In this document: piece after piece, positions 1 to 9,085 of the stretch
Position numbering within the stretch: the first letter of the stretch is position 1
Layout of the letters: every line of letters starts with the position of its first letter
Assembly (NCBI GenBank): GCA_007121015.1
Contig: SKMN01000067.1
Location: forward strand, 1 to 38,665
Direction of reading: 5' to 3'
DNA length: 38,665 bases
Source: Coriobacteriia bacterium
Lineage (GTDB): Bacteria; Actinomycetota; Coriobacteriia; Anaerosomatales; SLCP01
The notes under the pieces: generated by a model
The model's input: only the letters and a program-made list of their open reading frames with translations
The model's database searches: none
Told to the model about the DNA's origin: nothing
Position numbers and translations under genes: made by a program

Positions 1-2
1 CG

Positions 3-929
3 CGCCGCGTGGTGCTCGAAGAGGGCCGCAAGCACGAGCGCGCCGAGATCCTCGGCAAGCTCGCCAAGGGCCAGATCCTGCCGGGTCACGTCTCGAGCAT
101 CGTCGACTTCGGCGCGTTCGTCGACCTCGGCGGTATCGACGGTCTCGTGCACATCTCCGAGCTCTCCTGGAGCCACGTCAACCATCCGTCGGAGGTCGTC
201 AAGGTGGGCGACGCCGTCGAGGTCAAGGTGCTCGACGTCGACTTCGACCGCGAGCGTATCTCGCTCGGTCTCAAGCAGACCCAGCCCGACCCGTGGCAGG
301 AGCTCGTCCAGAAGTATCCGGTCGGCTCGATCATCGAGGCCACCGTCACCAAGCTCGTGCCGTTCGGCGTGTTCGCCGAGCTCGGCGACGGCATCGAGGG
401 CCTCGTGCACATCTCCGAGATGGCCAAGGTCCACGTCGAGACCCCCGAGCAGGTCACCGCGGTGGGCGAGAAGATCATGGTCAAGGTCAAGGAGGTCGAC
501 CTCGATCGGCGCCGAATATCGCTGTCGATGAAGGACGCCGCCGACGCGCTCGGCCAGGTCATCGAGGTCACCCCGCTCGAGACGAGCGCCGAGGTCGAGA
601 CCGAAGAGGACATCGTCGACATCGAGGCCGAGGTGCCCGCGACCGACGAGATCGTCGACGAGGAGGCCGGCACCGTCGAGGACGTGCCCGCCGAGGTCGA
701 CGAGATGGTCGAAGACGTGATCGAGGAGCACGCCGAGGCGGGTGCCGACGCCGAGGTCGGCGTCGAGGAGGAGGCCGTCGCGGAGTCGCCCGAGGAGGAG
801 GCTGTCACCGAGGAGGTCGCCGAAGTCGAGGCTGCCGAGGACGAGGAAGTCGTCGCGGAGGCCGAAGAGGTCGCGGAGGCCGAAGAGGTCGCTGCGGAGC
901 CCACCGCCGAGGACGAGACCGAAGAGTAA
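3..929 (+). CDS. rpsA: 30S ribosomal protein S1, C-terminal part (5' end outside window)
   Basis: S1 binds mRNA on the 30S subunit and helps initiation. The frame is open from the window edge, starting within the linker read as [10 protein letters not shown], so earlier S1 repeats lie outside the window. Two complete S1 RNA-binding domains are visible, at roughly residues 20-95 and 103-175 of the visible part. Each carries the FGxF...GLVHISE core ([20 protein letters not shown] and [20 protein letters not shown]). They are followed by a tail of about 125 residues made almost only of E, D, V and A, which is much more acidic than the folded part. A hairpin sits about 30 bases after the stop codon. 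The next gene is coaE, a neighbour often seen beside rpsA in actinobacteria. The identification is firm; only the 5' end is missing. Confidence 0.95.
   Translation, partial: RRVVLEEGRKHERAEILGKLAKGQILPGHVSSIVDFGAFVDLGGIDGLVHISELSWSHVNHPSEVVKVGDAVEVKVLDVDFDRERISLGLKQTQPDPWQELVQKYPVGSIIEATVTKLVPFGVFAELGDGIEGLVHISEMAKVHVETPEQVTAVGEKIMVKVKEVDLDRRRISLSMKDAADALGQVIEVTPLETSAEVETEEDIVDIEAEVPATDEIVDEEAGTVEDVPAEVDEMVEDVIEEHAEAGADAEVGVEEEAVAESPEEEAVTEEVAEVEAAEDEEVVAEAEEVAEAEEVAAEPTAEDETEE
853..888 (+). repeat. 18-bp perfect tandem repeat in the S1 acidic tail
   Basis: Two identical adjacent copies of tcgcggaggccgaagagg encode the doubled peptide VAEAEE in the acidic C-terminal tail of S1. Slippage-type expansion of a low-complexity tail is the likely origin. 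Confidence 0.85.
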
Positions 930-959
930 CGCGGCTTCGTACGTCACCGATCCGAACAT

Positions 960-998
960 CGGGGCCGGGCAGTGGCGGTAACGCCGAGCCCGGCCCCG
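960..998 (+). terminator. strong hairpin after rpsA (terminator without U-tract)
   Basis: An 11-bp perfect inverted repeat (960-970 cggggccgggc with 988-998) encloses an inner 4-bp stem, 974-977 with 982-985, capped by a GTAA tetraloop. It begins about 30 bases after the rpsA stop and ends 47 bases before coaE. There is no T-run, so it may be a terminator of the U-less kind common in high-GC genomes, or an mRNA 3' end stabiliser. Confidence 0.65.
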
Positions 999-1045
999 AG
1001 TGCTAGGAAGCGCCGGAGAGCAGTGCGAGAGAAAGGTGCCCGCCG

Positions 1046-1654
1046 ATGTACGTTCTGGCTGTGACCGGTGGTCTTGGTGCCGGCAAGACGACCGCGACCG
1101 ACTTCCTGCGTTCGCGGGGCGCCGTCGTGCTCTCGCTCGATGACATCGCCAAGCACCAACTCGCGCCGGGGACGCCCGTGTTCGATCAGGTCGTCGCGGC
1201 GTTCGGGCCCGTCGTGCTCGACGAAGACGGGCGGATCGACACCGACGCGCTCGCTCGTGAGGCGTTCTCCTCGGCGGAGCGCGCACGCGAGTTGAACGCC
1301 ATCGTCCACCCGGCGGTGTTGCGCGAGGTCGCACCCGGCCTCACCGAGATGGGGCTGTTGCCCAACCCGCCGCGCATGGTCGCCATCGATATCCCGCTGC
1401 TCGTGGAGGCCCCGGTCTTCGGCGAGCTCGTCGACGAGGTGGTCACGATATCGGCGCCCGAGGAGGTGCGCATCGAGCGTGCCGTGTCCCGCGGGATGTC
1501 CGAGGCCGACGCCCGCGCCCGTATCGCGTGCCAGGCGACCGATGCCGAGCGCGAGGCGGTGGCGGACCACGTCATCGTCAACGACTCCACGCTCGAGGAG
1601 TTCCACGAGCGTCTCACCCGGTTCTGGGACGACGTGATCGACGATGCCTCGTAG
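1046..1654 (+). CDS. coaE: dephospho-CoA kinase
   Basis: The enzyme phosphorylates the 3'-OH of dephospho-CoA with ATP, the last step of coenzyme A synthesis, in the cytoplasm. The 202-residue product is full length for CoaE. The P-loop GGLGAGKTT lies at residues 8-16, followed by SLDDIAK (the D of the substrate site), the IDIPLLVEA strand near residue 113 and the lid region around SRGMSEADARAR. The ATG at 1046 is preceded by a GAAAGGTG ribosome binding site. The 3' end overlaps the next gene by 11 bases, so the two are probably translationally coupled. Nothing looks abnormal. Confidence 0.95.
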   Translation: MYVLAVTGGLGAGKTTATDFLRSRGAVVLSLDDIAKHQLAPGTPVFDQVVAAFGPVVLDEDGRIDTDALAREAFSSAERARELNAIVHPAVLREVAPGLTEMGLLPNPPRMVAIDIPLLVEAPVFGELVDEVVTISAPEEVRIERAVSRGMSEADARARIACQATDAEREAVADHVIVNDSTLEEFHERLTRFWDDVIDDAS

Positions 1655-2222
1655 CCACCCACTCGCACCGCACCGGGTCGCGATCGTCGCCGTCGTGGCG
1701 GTGCTCGCCGCCCTCGCGTTCCTCGCGTTGCGTGGGCCGGAGAGCTTCCAGCGGCTGTTCTACCCGCTCGATTACACCGCCGAGATCGCCGACTCGGCCG
1801 AGCGGCACCGCATCAACCCCTACCTCGTGGCCGCCGTTATCAACGAAGAATCAGGCTTCGACGCCGGGATCGAGTCGCGTGCCGGAGCCGTCGGGCTCAT
1901 GCAGGTCATGCCGGCGACCGCCGACGAGCTGAGGCTTCGCGGATTCGTCGACGACGAGGTCGTCGTAGCGGGCGACCTCACGCACCCGGCGGTCAACATC
2001 GAATACGGCACCGCGTACCTGCGCCTACTCGTCGAGCGGTACCACGAGGTCGAGACCGCGCTCGCGGCGTACAACGCAGGCCTCCGCCATGTGGACACGT
2101 GGGCCGCCGAGGGAGGCGACATCCGCGAAGCGATAGCGTTTCCCGAGACGCGCCACTTCGTCGTACGTGTGGTGAGGGCCAAGGAGCGGTACGAAGAGTT
2201 GTACCCTGACGCGTTCGAGTGA
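1644..2222 (+). CDS. membrane-anchored lytic transglycosylase (SLT domain)
   Basis: The protein is predicted to cleave peptidoglycan between MurNAc and GlcNAc with 1,6-anhydro ring formation. A single membrane segment at residues 12-29 puts the rest outside the membrane. The SLT fold follows: the catalytic glutamate is E69 in NEESGF, then RAGAVGLMQVMP (the GLMQ motif), then a later YGTAYL helix and ALAAYNAG. At 192 residues it is a minimal Slt/MltE-like catalytic domain with no extra binding domain. It overlaps coaE by 11 bases and ends 12 bases before uvrB, so it is inside a coaE-SLT-uvrB transcription unit. The substrate specificity cannot be read from sequence. Confidence 0.9.
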   Translation: MPRSHPLAPHRVAIVAVVAVLAALAFLALRGPESFQRLFYPLDYTAEIADSAERHRINPYLVAAVINEESGFDAGIESRAGAVGLMQVMPATADELRLRGFVDDEVVVAGDLTHPAVNIEYGTAYLRLLVERYHEVETALAAYNAGLRHVDTWAAEGGDIREAIAFPETRHFVVRVVRAKERYEELYPDAFE

Positions 2223-2234
2223 GAGGCCCTGAGC

Positions 2235-4319
2235 GTGGAGCGTGAGCGGAGCGAGAACCGGTTCGTCGTCGAGTCGGCGTTCGAGCCCGCGGGCGACCAG
2301 CCTGCGGCGATAGAGGCACTGGCCCGGGGCGTCAACGACGGGCGGCGCTACCAGACACTCCTCGGCGTGACGGGATCCGGCAAGACGTTCACGATGGCCA
2401 AGACCATCGAGGCGGTCCAGAAGCCGACCCTCATCATGGCCCCCAACAAGACGCTCGCCGCCCAGCTCGCCTCGGAGATACGCGACTTCCTGCCGGAGAA
2501 CGCCGTCGTCTACTTCGTGTCGTACTACGACTACTACCAGCCTGAGGCGTACGTGCCCACGACCGACACGTTCATCGAGAAGGACGCCTCGATCAACGAG
2601 GAGGTCGAGAAGCTTCGCCACGCCGCAACGGCTGCGTTGCTCTCGCGCCGCGACGTCGTGGTAGTCGCGAGCGTCAGCTGCATCTACGGCATCGGCTCGC
2701 CCGAGGACTACGCCGGCATGGCCGCGTTCCTGCAGCTCGGCGCGGAATACGACCGCGACCGGCTCATCCGCGACCTCATCGAGATCCAGTACGACCGCAA
2801 CGACTACGAGCTCCAACGCGGCTCGTTCCGCGTGCGCGGGGACGTGCTCGACGTCTTCCCGCCCTACGCCGACCACCCGGTGCGTGTCGAGTTCTTCGGT
2901 GACGAGATCGAGCACATTGCCGAGGTCGACCAGGTCACCGGCGAGGTGCTCATGACCTACAAGTGGCTGCCGGTGTGGCCCGCGACGCACTACGTCACCG
3001 CGCCTGAGCGGCTCAAAGTCGCACTCGATACGATCGCCGCCGAGCTCGAGGTCCGACTCGGCGAACTGAAGGCCGAGGGAAAGCTGCTCGAGGCCCAGCG
3101 GCTCGAGATGCGCGTCAACTACGACCTCGAGATGCTCGAGACGATGGGGTTCTGCTCGGGGATCGAGAACTACTCACGCCACCTCGACGGGCGTGCGTCC
3201 GGCGAGCCCCCCAACACGCTCATCGACTACTTCCCCGACGACTTCTTGTGCGTCATCGACGAGAGCCACGTCACCGTGCCGCAGGTCCGCGGTATGTACG
3301 AGGGCGACCGTTCGCGCAAGCTCACGTTGGTCGAGCACGGCTTCCGCCTGCCGAGCGCGCTCGACAACCGGCCGCTGCGCTTCGACGAGTTCGAGAAGCG
3401 GGTGTCGCAGTTCGTCTACGTCTCGGCCACGCCCGGCGACTACGAGGGGCGCGTGTCCGAGCAGGTCGTCGAGCAGATCATCCGGCCCACCGGACTCGTC
3501 GACCCGGAGGTCGTCGTGCGACCGGTCAAGGGGCAGGTCGACGACCTCATCGAGGAGGTGCGCGCGCGTGTGGAGCGCGACGAGCGCGTACTCGTCACGA
3601 CGCTCACCAAGAAGATGGCCGAGGACCTCACCGACTACCTCTTCGAACAGGGCCTCAAGGTCCGCTACCTGCACTCCGACATCGGCACGCTCGAGCGCGT
3701 CGAGATCCTGCGCGACCTGCGGATGGGCACCTTCGACTGTCTCATCGGCATCAACCTCCTCCGCGAGGGACTCGACTTGCCCGAGGTCTCGCTCGTCGCC
3801 ATACTCGACGCCGACAAGGAGGGGTTCCTCCGCAACCACCGCAGCCTCATCCAGACGATCGGCCGGGCCGCCCGCAACGTATCCGGTCAGGTCATCCTCT
3901 ACGCCGACACCGTAACAGGGTCGATGCGTCTCGCCATCGACGAGACGAACCGCCGCCGTGCGATCCAGGTCGCCTACAACGAGAAGCACGGCATCGAGCC
4001 GCAGTCCATCCGCAAGGCGATCGCCGACATCGTGCAGTACGCGCGCGAGGGTGACGCACAGCTCACGACGGCCGCCGAGACCGCGCGCGAGCTTGCGAAG
4101 ATGCCGCGAGACGAGGTGATGCGGCTCATCTCGACGCTCGAGGAGGACATGGCCGTCGCCGCCGACGCGCTCGACTTCGAGTCTGCCGCGCGCCTGCGCG
4201 ACCAGGTCGTCAAGTTGCGTGCCGAGGTGGAGGCGACGTCGGCTGACGAGGTCCTCGGCAGGCTGAAAGAGGGGGCGCGCAAGGGGAGTGCGTATGGGAA
4301 GCGTAAGCGGCGCAGGTGA
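2235..4319 (+). CDS. uvrB: excinuclease ABC subunit B
   Basis: UvrB is the damage-verifying helicase-like subunit of nucleotide excision repair; it is loaded by UvrA and recruits UvrC. The 694-residue protein is full length. Walker A is GVTGSGKT at residues 44-51. The beta-hairpin that probes DNA contains [12 protein letters not shown] near residue 100. The DEAD-like box reads DESH, motif VI reads QTIGRAARN, and the C-terminal UVR motif (residues about 625-660, [20 protein letters not shown]) contacts UvrC. The start is GTG. uvrA and uvrC lie 26-31 kb downstream in this window, so all three uvr genes are present but in two groups. No LexA box was seen immediately upstream of uvrB. Confidence 0.97.
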   Translation: MERERSENRFVVESAFEPAGDQPAAIEALARGVNDGRRYQTLLGVTGSGKTFTMAKTIEAVQKPTLIMAPNKTLAAQLASEIRDFLPENAVVYFVSYYDYYQPEAYVPTTDTFIEKDASINEEVEKLRHAATAALLSRRDVVVVASVSCIYGIGSPEDYAGMAAFLQLGAEYDRDRLIRDLIEIQYDRNDYELQRGSFRVRGDVLDVFPPYADHPVRVEFFGDEIEHIAEVDQVTGEVLMTYKWLPVWPATHYVTAPERLKVALDTIAAELEVRLGELKAEGKLLEAQRLEMRVNYDLEMLETMGFCSGIENYSRHLDGRASGEPPNTLIDYFPDDFLCVIDESHVTVPQVRGMYEGDRSRKLTLVEHGFRLPSALDNRPLRFDEFEKRVSQFVYVSATPGDYEGRVSEQVVEQIIRPTGLVDPEVVVRPVKGQVDDLIEEVRARVERDERVLVTTLTKKMAEDLTDYLFEQGLKVRYLHSDIGTLERVEILRDLRMGTFDCLIGINLLREGLDLPEVSLVAILDADKEGFLRNHRSLIQTIGRAARNVSGQVILYADTVTGSMRLAIDETNRRRAIQVAYNEKHGIEPQSIRKAIADIVQYAREGDAQLTTAAETARELAKMPRDEVMRLISTLEEDMAVAADALDFESAARLRDQVVKLRAEVEATSADEVLGRLKEGARKGSAYGKRKRRR

Positions 4320-4368
4320 GGATGTCGCGACGGTAGGGAATCTTTGTGTCACGGAAGGGGCGTTGCGG

Positions 4369-5271
4369 ATGCAGGTGGTCGAGACGCGCGGACTGACGAA
4401 GTTCTATGGCCGCGATCGCGGCGTGGAAGATGTGACGCTGGCGGTGGAGGCGGGGACGACGTTCGGGTTCCTCGGCCCCAATGGCGCCGGCAAGACCACC
4501 ACCATCCGCTGCCTCCTCGGCATGCTCAAGCCCACGTCGGGTGAGGCCCGCGTACTCGGCGAGCGTGTGACGCTTGACGGCGCGGCGCTGCGAGGCCGCG
4601 TCGGCTACGTTGCCGGCGAAGTGCGTGCGTTCGAGCGGGAGACCGGTGCGTGGCACATCGACTACATCGCCCGGCTGCGCGGCGCGCCCGCGCCCTCCGC
4701 GCTTGCGCTCGTCGAACGGCTCGAGTTCGACCCGTCGCGCAAGGTCCGCGAACTCTCGAAGGGCAACAAGCAGAAGCTCGCGCTCATCCTCGGGCTCATG
4801 CACGATCCGGAGTTGCTGATACTCGACGAGCCGACGAGCGGGCTCGACCCGCTCAACCAGGAGACCGTCTTCGAGGTCGTGGGCGAGCGGGTGTCGCGCG
4901 GCGCGACGCTGTTCCTGTCGAGCCACATCCTCTCGGAGGTCGAGCGCCTTTGCGAGCGGGTCGGCATCATCCGCGACGGGCGCCTCGTGGCCGAGGAGGA
5001 TGTGGGCGACCTCATCGCCAAGCAGCTGCGGGACGTGTCGGTGACGTTCGACGGGCCGGTCCCGACAGGCGTGCTCGACGGCCTCGACGGGTTGAGCGAC
5101 GTGGTCGTCAGTGGCGAGGCGACGCTCTCCGGCCGCATCCGCGGCGACGCGATCGACGCACTCGTGAAACGCCTGGCGCCTCACACGCTCGTCGACCTCA
5201 CGGTCGCTCACGCCAGGCTCGAGGACGTCTTCCGCGAGTACTACGCCCACGACACGGAGGTCCGCTCGTGA
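4369..5271 (+). CDS. ABC transporter ATP-binding protein (ABC-2 exporter type)
   Basis: This is the nucleotide-binding subunit of an ABC exporter. Walker A is GPNGAGKTT (residues about 38-46), the signature is LSKGNKQK, Walker B is LLILDEP, and the H-loop is in LSSHIL. The 300-residue length and a C-terminal extension of about 80 residues after the H-loop fit the CcmA/drug-exporter class. An in-frame ATG at 4288, inside the uvrB end, would give an unrelated 27-residue extension. I chose the ATG at 4369 because GGAAGGGG (4353-4360) precedes it and homology begins at MQVVETRGLTKFYG. The stop overlaps the GTG start of the permease. The substrate is unknown. Confidence 0.9.
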   Translation: MQVVETRGLTKFYGRDRGVEDVTLAVEAGTTFGFLGPNGAGKTTTIRCLLGMLKPTSGEARVLGERVTLDGAALRGRVGYVAGEVRAFERETGAWHIDYIARLRGAPAPSALALVERLEFDPSRKVRELSKGNKQKLALILGLMHDPELLILDEPTSGLDPLNQETVFEVVGERVSRGATLFLSSHILSEVERLCERVGIIRDGRLVAEEDVGDLIAKQLRDVSVTFDGPVPTGVLDGLDGLSDVVVSGEATLSGRIRGDAIDALVKRLAPHTLVDLTVAHARLEDVFREYYAHDTEVRS

Positions 5272-6065
5272 GTTGGACGGTGCTCGTGGCGACGCTCCGC
5301 CAGCGGCGGTGGATGCTCCTGTGGTACTCGCTGGGACTCGTGTCCTACTCGTGGGTCATGGTGTGGTTCTGGCCGCAGTTCCAGGGCACCGAGTACGTCG
5401 ACCTCATCGAGCGTCTGCCCGAGGAGCTCACCGCGATCCTGGGCGGATCCGCAGCCGACATCGGCACGTTGGGCGGGTACTTCGAGACCGAGTACCTCGG
5501 CCTCATGTGGATGCTGATCGTCTCGAGTGCCGTGATCCTCTACGCGATGAAGGCGGTCGCGACCGAGGTGAGCGCGGGCACCATGGAGCTCGTGCTCGCA
5601 CAGCCCATATCGCGCATGCGATTCATCGTGACGCGTGTGGTAGGCCTCGTGATCGTATCCGCCGTGCTCACGGTGGCGACGTTCGCGCCCATCCAGCTCT
5701 TCGGGCCTCGTTACGATATCGACCTGCCCGGCGAGACGTACGCGCTGCTCTACGGGCTCGGCATGTTGTTTGTGCTCTCGATAGGCGGCATCTCCCTGGC
5801 GCTCTCGGCGGGCGCGCGCGAGGCGGGGCGTCCCGCGGCGATCGTCGGTGGCGTGCTCGGCGGTATGTGGATACTCCACATCCTAGCCGAGGTATCTGAC
5901 ATCGCCGGGTGGTTCGAGCCGTTCAACCTGCTCAGGTATTGGCGGCCGGCCGACATCATCAACGACGGTACGGTCGCCGCCGAGGTCTGGTGGGTCTATG
6001 CCGGGGTAGCAGCCGCCTCGCTCGCGGTCGCGGTGGTGCGGTTCGTGAGGCGTGACGTCGCCTGA
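5268..6065 (+). CDS. ABC-2 type transporter permease
   Basis: This is the membrane subunit partnering the preceding ATPase. The 265-residue product has about six hydrophobic segments. It carries a characteristic cytoplasmic stretch ATEVSAGTMELVLAQPISR (residues about 98-116), the E...GT..ELxLxxPxSR pattern of ABC-2 exporters that contacts the ATPase. The GTG at 5268 overlaps the upstream stop as GTGA and is preceded by GGAGG at 5256-5260. Much longer open frames extend upstream in this frame, but they are shadows of the ATPase gene. The substrate cannot be assigned. Confidence 0.87.
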   Translation: MSWTVLVATLRQRRWMLLWYSLGLVSYSWVMVWFWPQFQGTEYVDLIERLPEELTAILGGSAADIGTLGGYFETEYLGLMWMLIVSSAVILYAMKAVATEVSAGTMELVLAQPISRMRFIVTRVVGLVIVSAVLTVATFAPIQLFGPRYDIDLPGETYALLYGLGMLFVLSIGGISLALSAGAREAGRPAAIVGGVLGGMWILHILAEVSDIAGWFEPFNLLRYWRPADIINDGTVAAEVWWVYAGVAAASLAVAVVRFVRRDVA

Positions 6066-6107
6066 GCTGCCTGGGACGGTCCACAGCTCTCATGCACGGG
6101 TCCCGCG

Positions 6108-6743
6108 CTACGGTAGGTACTGCTCTTCGATCGCGACGACCACGCCGTCTTCGAGCGTGATCCAGTATGGCACGTGGCGCACGACCTCCATGCCCGGACT
6201 CATGCCGATGAAGCGGTCCTGCCACTGGCCGAGCGTGATCGTGTAGGCTTCGAGGTTCGGATCGCCCTGATGCACCTGGACCATGCTCCCTGCTTGCACT
6301 GGGAACGTCCGGAGCCGGGGGTTGTCGTTGACGATGTAGTAGTCGTTGGGCGGCGGGGACTCGTCCCCGCGGGCAGCCGCCGTGGCCGCAGCCTCATCGC
6401 CCATCAGGAACTGCGCGTAGTCGACGGTGATGAACGTGTCCTCGGCGGTGGTCTCGATGTTGGTGACGTAGCAGAACTGCCGCCCGGACTCGGTCGCGTC
6501 GGTGGTCGGCGTCTCGGACTCTGGTTCCTCGGCAGGCGGCTCGTCGGGCAGCGCGGCCGGTACCTCCGGTTCCTCGGCGACCGGCTCGACGGTCGGGGTC
6601 GCCTCCGCCTCGGCCAGGCGCTCCTGTAGCTCGGCCACCTCGGCAGAGCGGGCCGACCAGCCGATCAACCCCCCTGCGAGCAGCGCGACCAGCGCGATGG
6701 CGAGCGGCACCATCCACTTCTTGGCCTGTGTCATGTCCGCCAT
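6108..6743 (-). CDS. membrane-anchored protein of unknown function
   Basis: I do not recognise a family. The 211-residue protein has a short cytoplasmic head, one membrane segment at residues about 11-28, a short charged helix that could be a coiled coil (residues 30-45, VAELQERLAEAEA), and a Pro/Glu-rich linker (48-80). A C-terminal extracytoplasmic domain of about 120 residues has a single Cys in FCYVTNIE. The domain is rich in beta-type sequence and ends in GVVVAIEEQYLP. The first ATG is supported by an AAGGGGGA ribosome binding site on the minus strand. It lies 60 bases downstream of the PEP-synthase-like gene on the same strand, so co-transcription is possible. Confidence 0.75.
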   Translation of the reverse strand: MADMTQAKKWMVPLAIALVALLAGGLIGWSARSAEVAELQERLAEAEATPTVEPVAEEPEVPAALPDEPPAEEPESETPTTDATESGRQFCYVTNIETTAEDTFITVDYAQFLMGDEAAATAAARGDESPPPNDYYIVNDNPRLRTFPVQAGSMVQVHQGDPNLEAYTITLGQWQDRFIGMSPGMEVVRHVPYWITLEDGVVVAIEEQYLP

Positions 6744-6803
6744 GGTATCCCCCTTGATACGAGCCCCCGATGCGCCCCAGTATGCTCCCGGAAGCGGCGG
6801 ATG

Positions 6804-8954
6804 TCACCGCCCGTCATGCGTTTCGAGCGCTGCGATGCGTCGCTTGACCTCGGCGAAGAAGGGGAGCGACACGCCGATGGCGTCGTAACCGGCCTCCACG
6901 AGGTGGCCGAGGAGCGCCTCGTCGCGCGCGCTCTCGCCGCACGCGCACGTGAAGACGCCCGCCGCACGCGCGGTCTCGGCGATACGTGCGATCACCTCGA
7001 TGACGGCGGGATGGCCGGGCTCGAACAGGTCCGCGATGCGCTCGCTTTCCCGGTCGAGCGCGAGCACGCACATCACGAGGTCGCTCACGCCTACGCTCAC
7101 GAAATCGGCACCGAGCGCGAGTACGTCGGCGAGGCGCATCGCGATGCCCGGGGTCTCGACCGACACGCCCACGTCGACGTCGGTGTGCGGCTCCAGCCCC
7201 GCACGCCTGATCGCGTCGAGGGCGGCAGCGTACTCCTCGGCGAAGCGCACGAACGGGAGCTTGATACCCACGCGTCCCGCACCGGCCTCGAGCGCGCGGC
7301 GCACGGCGCGCAGTTCGAGGTCGAGCAGGTCGGGCTCGGCGAGCTCCCGGCCGATGCCGCGCCAGCCGAGGAGGGGGTTGCGCTCGTGCGGTTCCTCGTC
7401 GCCGCCGTCGAGGCGGCGGAACTCGTCGGTGGGTGCGTCGAGCGTCTTGTACCAGACCGGCTTGCCCGCGAACAGTTCACTCGTGGTGACGATGCCGCAG
7501 GCTATCGTCTCCTCGAGCTCGCGGGACCTGCCGGAGCGCACCATCTTGGCAGGGTGCACGCCGGACTGCAGGAGGAAGTAGTCGTTGCGCAGCGAACTCA
7601 CCCCGTCGGCGTGGGGGGCGAGCGCGGCCGCCTGCGCGGGCACGAGGACCGAGAGGAACACCTGCATCCGGGTCTCCGGCGCCACGCCCACCTCGGCGGG
7701 CCTGAGTGCGAGATCGCCCTCGTAGACGATGCCGCGGTACCCGTCGACGGTCACGACGTCACCGTCGGCGAGGACGGCCGTCGCCGAGCCGGTGCCGAGC
7801 ACGCACGGCACGCCGAACTCGCGCAGGATGTTGGCGCCGTGGCTCGTGGCGCCACCCTCGTCCACGACGACGGCCGCAGCGCGGCGCAGATGGACCGCGA
7901 GGTCGTTCGTGAGGCGATGCAGCACGACCACGGTGTGCGGCGAGAGGATGTGGACCTGGTCGTCGCGGGCCCGCACGACCTCGCCCGAACCGACCGCCGG
8001 GCTCGCACCGATCCCGCGCACGAGCACGGTGTGCTCGCCGATCTGGGGGAAGACCATCTCGTCGTCGGCCGAGAAGACGAGCGGGCGGGACTGCAGCAGG
8101 TAGAACTCTCCATCGGCGTAGGCCCACTCGATGTCCTGAGGCTTGCCGAAGATCTCCTCGGCCGTGCGCGCCCAGCGTGCGAGCAGTGCGACCTCCCGGT
8201 CGGTCAGCTTGCGCGAGCGTGTTGCCGAGCCACCGGAGACGAGCGTGACGCGATCGTCGGCGGGGGAGAACTCGTAGCGCTCGGGCGTCACCTCGCCGGA
8301 GACGAGGTCGTCGCCCATGCCCTGGATCGCCTCGACGATGACCACGTCCGCTTCTTGCCTGGCCGGGTCGCGTCCGAACGCGAGCCCGGATCGCTCCGAG
8401 CGCACCTGACGCTGCAAGACGACCGCTACCTTGGTCGCGCTCGGGTCGTGGCCGAGGTCGAGCGCATACAGCACCGCACGCCGGTTGAACGCCGATGCCC
8501 AGCACTGCTTGACCGCGGCGTACATCTCCTCGGCGCTGCGAACGTCACCGATCGACGACAGCATCCCCGCGTAGCTCGCGGACGCGCTGTCCTCGACCGT
8601 CGCCGAGCTGCGGACCACTACTGCGTCCCCGCGCGCGGCGAGCGAGACGAATGTGCGCGCAAGTTCGGCCGCCAGTCCGGTCGAGAGCGGCGTGGTGGTG
8701 ATGGTCTCGCGGACCGCGTCGGCGGCCCTGGCGAGCGCGTGCCGCGTGACGTCAGGCTGGCCGAGGAGGGCGATGGCAGCGGCCACCGACTCGTCGGCGC
8801 AGAAGCGCTCGAACTCTCCGACCGGCACGACGAACGCCTCGGGCACCGGGAGGTCCGTCGTGGCGAGGCGCGCGAGGCTCGCAGCCTTGCCACCCACTGC
8901 GGACGCGTCGAGCGCGGCCGCTTCGGCGAGCGTCACGATGGTCGGTCCGAACAC
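6804..8954 (-). CDS. PEP-synthase-like phosphotransferase (ATP-grasp, phospho-His and PEP-binding domains)
   Basis: The family transfers phosphate between ATP, a swivelling histidine and pyruvate/PEP. The N-terminal ATP-grasp part begins GGKAASLARL and contains VVVRSSATVEDS and VVIVEAIQGMGDDLVSG. The swivelling domain has the phospho-histidine H372 in GGATSHGANILREFG. The C-terminal barrel has NPLLGWRGI, SVETPGIAMRLADVL and the catalytic-type Cys in CGES (about residue 672). At 716 residues it is shorter than classical PEP synthase (about 790), and the C-terminal signature CGES replaces the usual CGQ. I chose the GTG at 8954 because AAGGGAGG lies four bases upstream. Pyruvate,water dikinase is likely, but the substrate could differ. 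Confidence 0.85.
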   Translation of the reverse strand: MFGPTIVTLAEAAALDASAVGGKAASLARLATTDLPVPEAFVVPVGEFERFCADESVAAAIALLGQPDVTRHALARAADAVRETITTTPLSTGLAAELARTFVSLAARGDAVVVRSSATVEDSASASYAGMLSSIGDVRSAEEMYAAVKQCWASAFNRRAVLYALDLGHDPSATKVAVVLQRQVRSERSGLAFGRDPARQEADVVIVEAIQGMGDDLVSGEVTPERYEFSPADDRVTLVSGGSATRSRKLTDREVALLARWARTAEEIFGKPQDIEWAYADGEFYLLQSRPLVFSADDEMVFPQIGEHTVLVRGIGASPAVGSGEVVRARDDQVHILSPHTVVVLHRLTNDLAVHLRRAAAVVVDEGGATSHGANILREFGVPCVLGTGSATAVLADGDVVTVDGYRGIVYEGDLALRPAEVGVAPETRMQVFLSVLVPAQAAALAPHADGVSSLRNDYFLLQSGVHPAKMVRSGRSRELEETIACGIVTTSELFAGKPVWYKTLDAPTDEFRRLDGGDEEPHERNPLLGWRGIGRELAEPDLLDLELRAVRRALEAGAGRVGIKLPFVRFAEEYAAALDAIRRAGLEPHTDVDVGVSVETPGIAMRLADVLALGADFVSVGVSDLVMCVLALDRESERIADLFEPGHPAVIEVIARIAETARAAGVFTCACGESARDEALLGHLVEAGYDAIGVSLPFFAEVKRRIAALETHDGR

Positions 8955-9047
8955 GGGGCCTCCCTTCGGCGACGGGCGGTCACGGCGTGGAGAAGGTGCG
9001 CGGGTCGTCACTTCATCACGTATGCAGGAGTATTCCCGGTCGACAAG

Positions 9048-9078
9048 TTGACGGAACCCCCGGGTAGTGGGATATACA
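9048..9078 (+). promoter_or_regulatory. promoter of the metal-sensor/ATPase operon, probably leaderless
   Basis: A good -35 box TTGACG (9048-9053) is followed by an AT-rich -10 region, GATATA at 9071-9076 (17-base spacer) or TATACA at 9073-9078 (19-base spacer). A transcription start 6-8 bases beyond would fall at about 9084-9088, on the ATG at 9086. No Shine-Dalgarno sequence precedes that ATG, so a leaderless mRNA is the simplest reading. Confidence 0.6.
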
Positions 9079-9085
9079 TGAATAT
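9072..9085. promoter_or_regulatory. probable operator for the SmtB/CadC-type repressor
   Basis: The sequence ATATACATGAATAT is a palindrome of the form ATAT-n-CATG-n-ATAT. It covers the -10 region and abuts the repressor's start codon. SmtB/CadC repressors bind AT-rich imperfect palindromes at their own promoters, so autoregulation by blocking RNA polymerase is likely. It is the most AT-rich patch in this part of the window. Confidence 0.55.

Noticed and set aside
86-904. Ser/Thr/Ala-rich minus-strand frame opposite rpsA
   Set aside because: It is the antisense of the acidic S1 tail and has no independent support.
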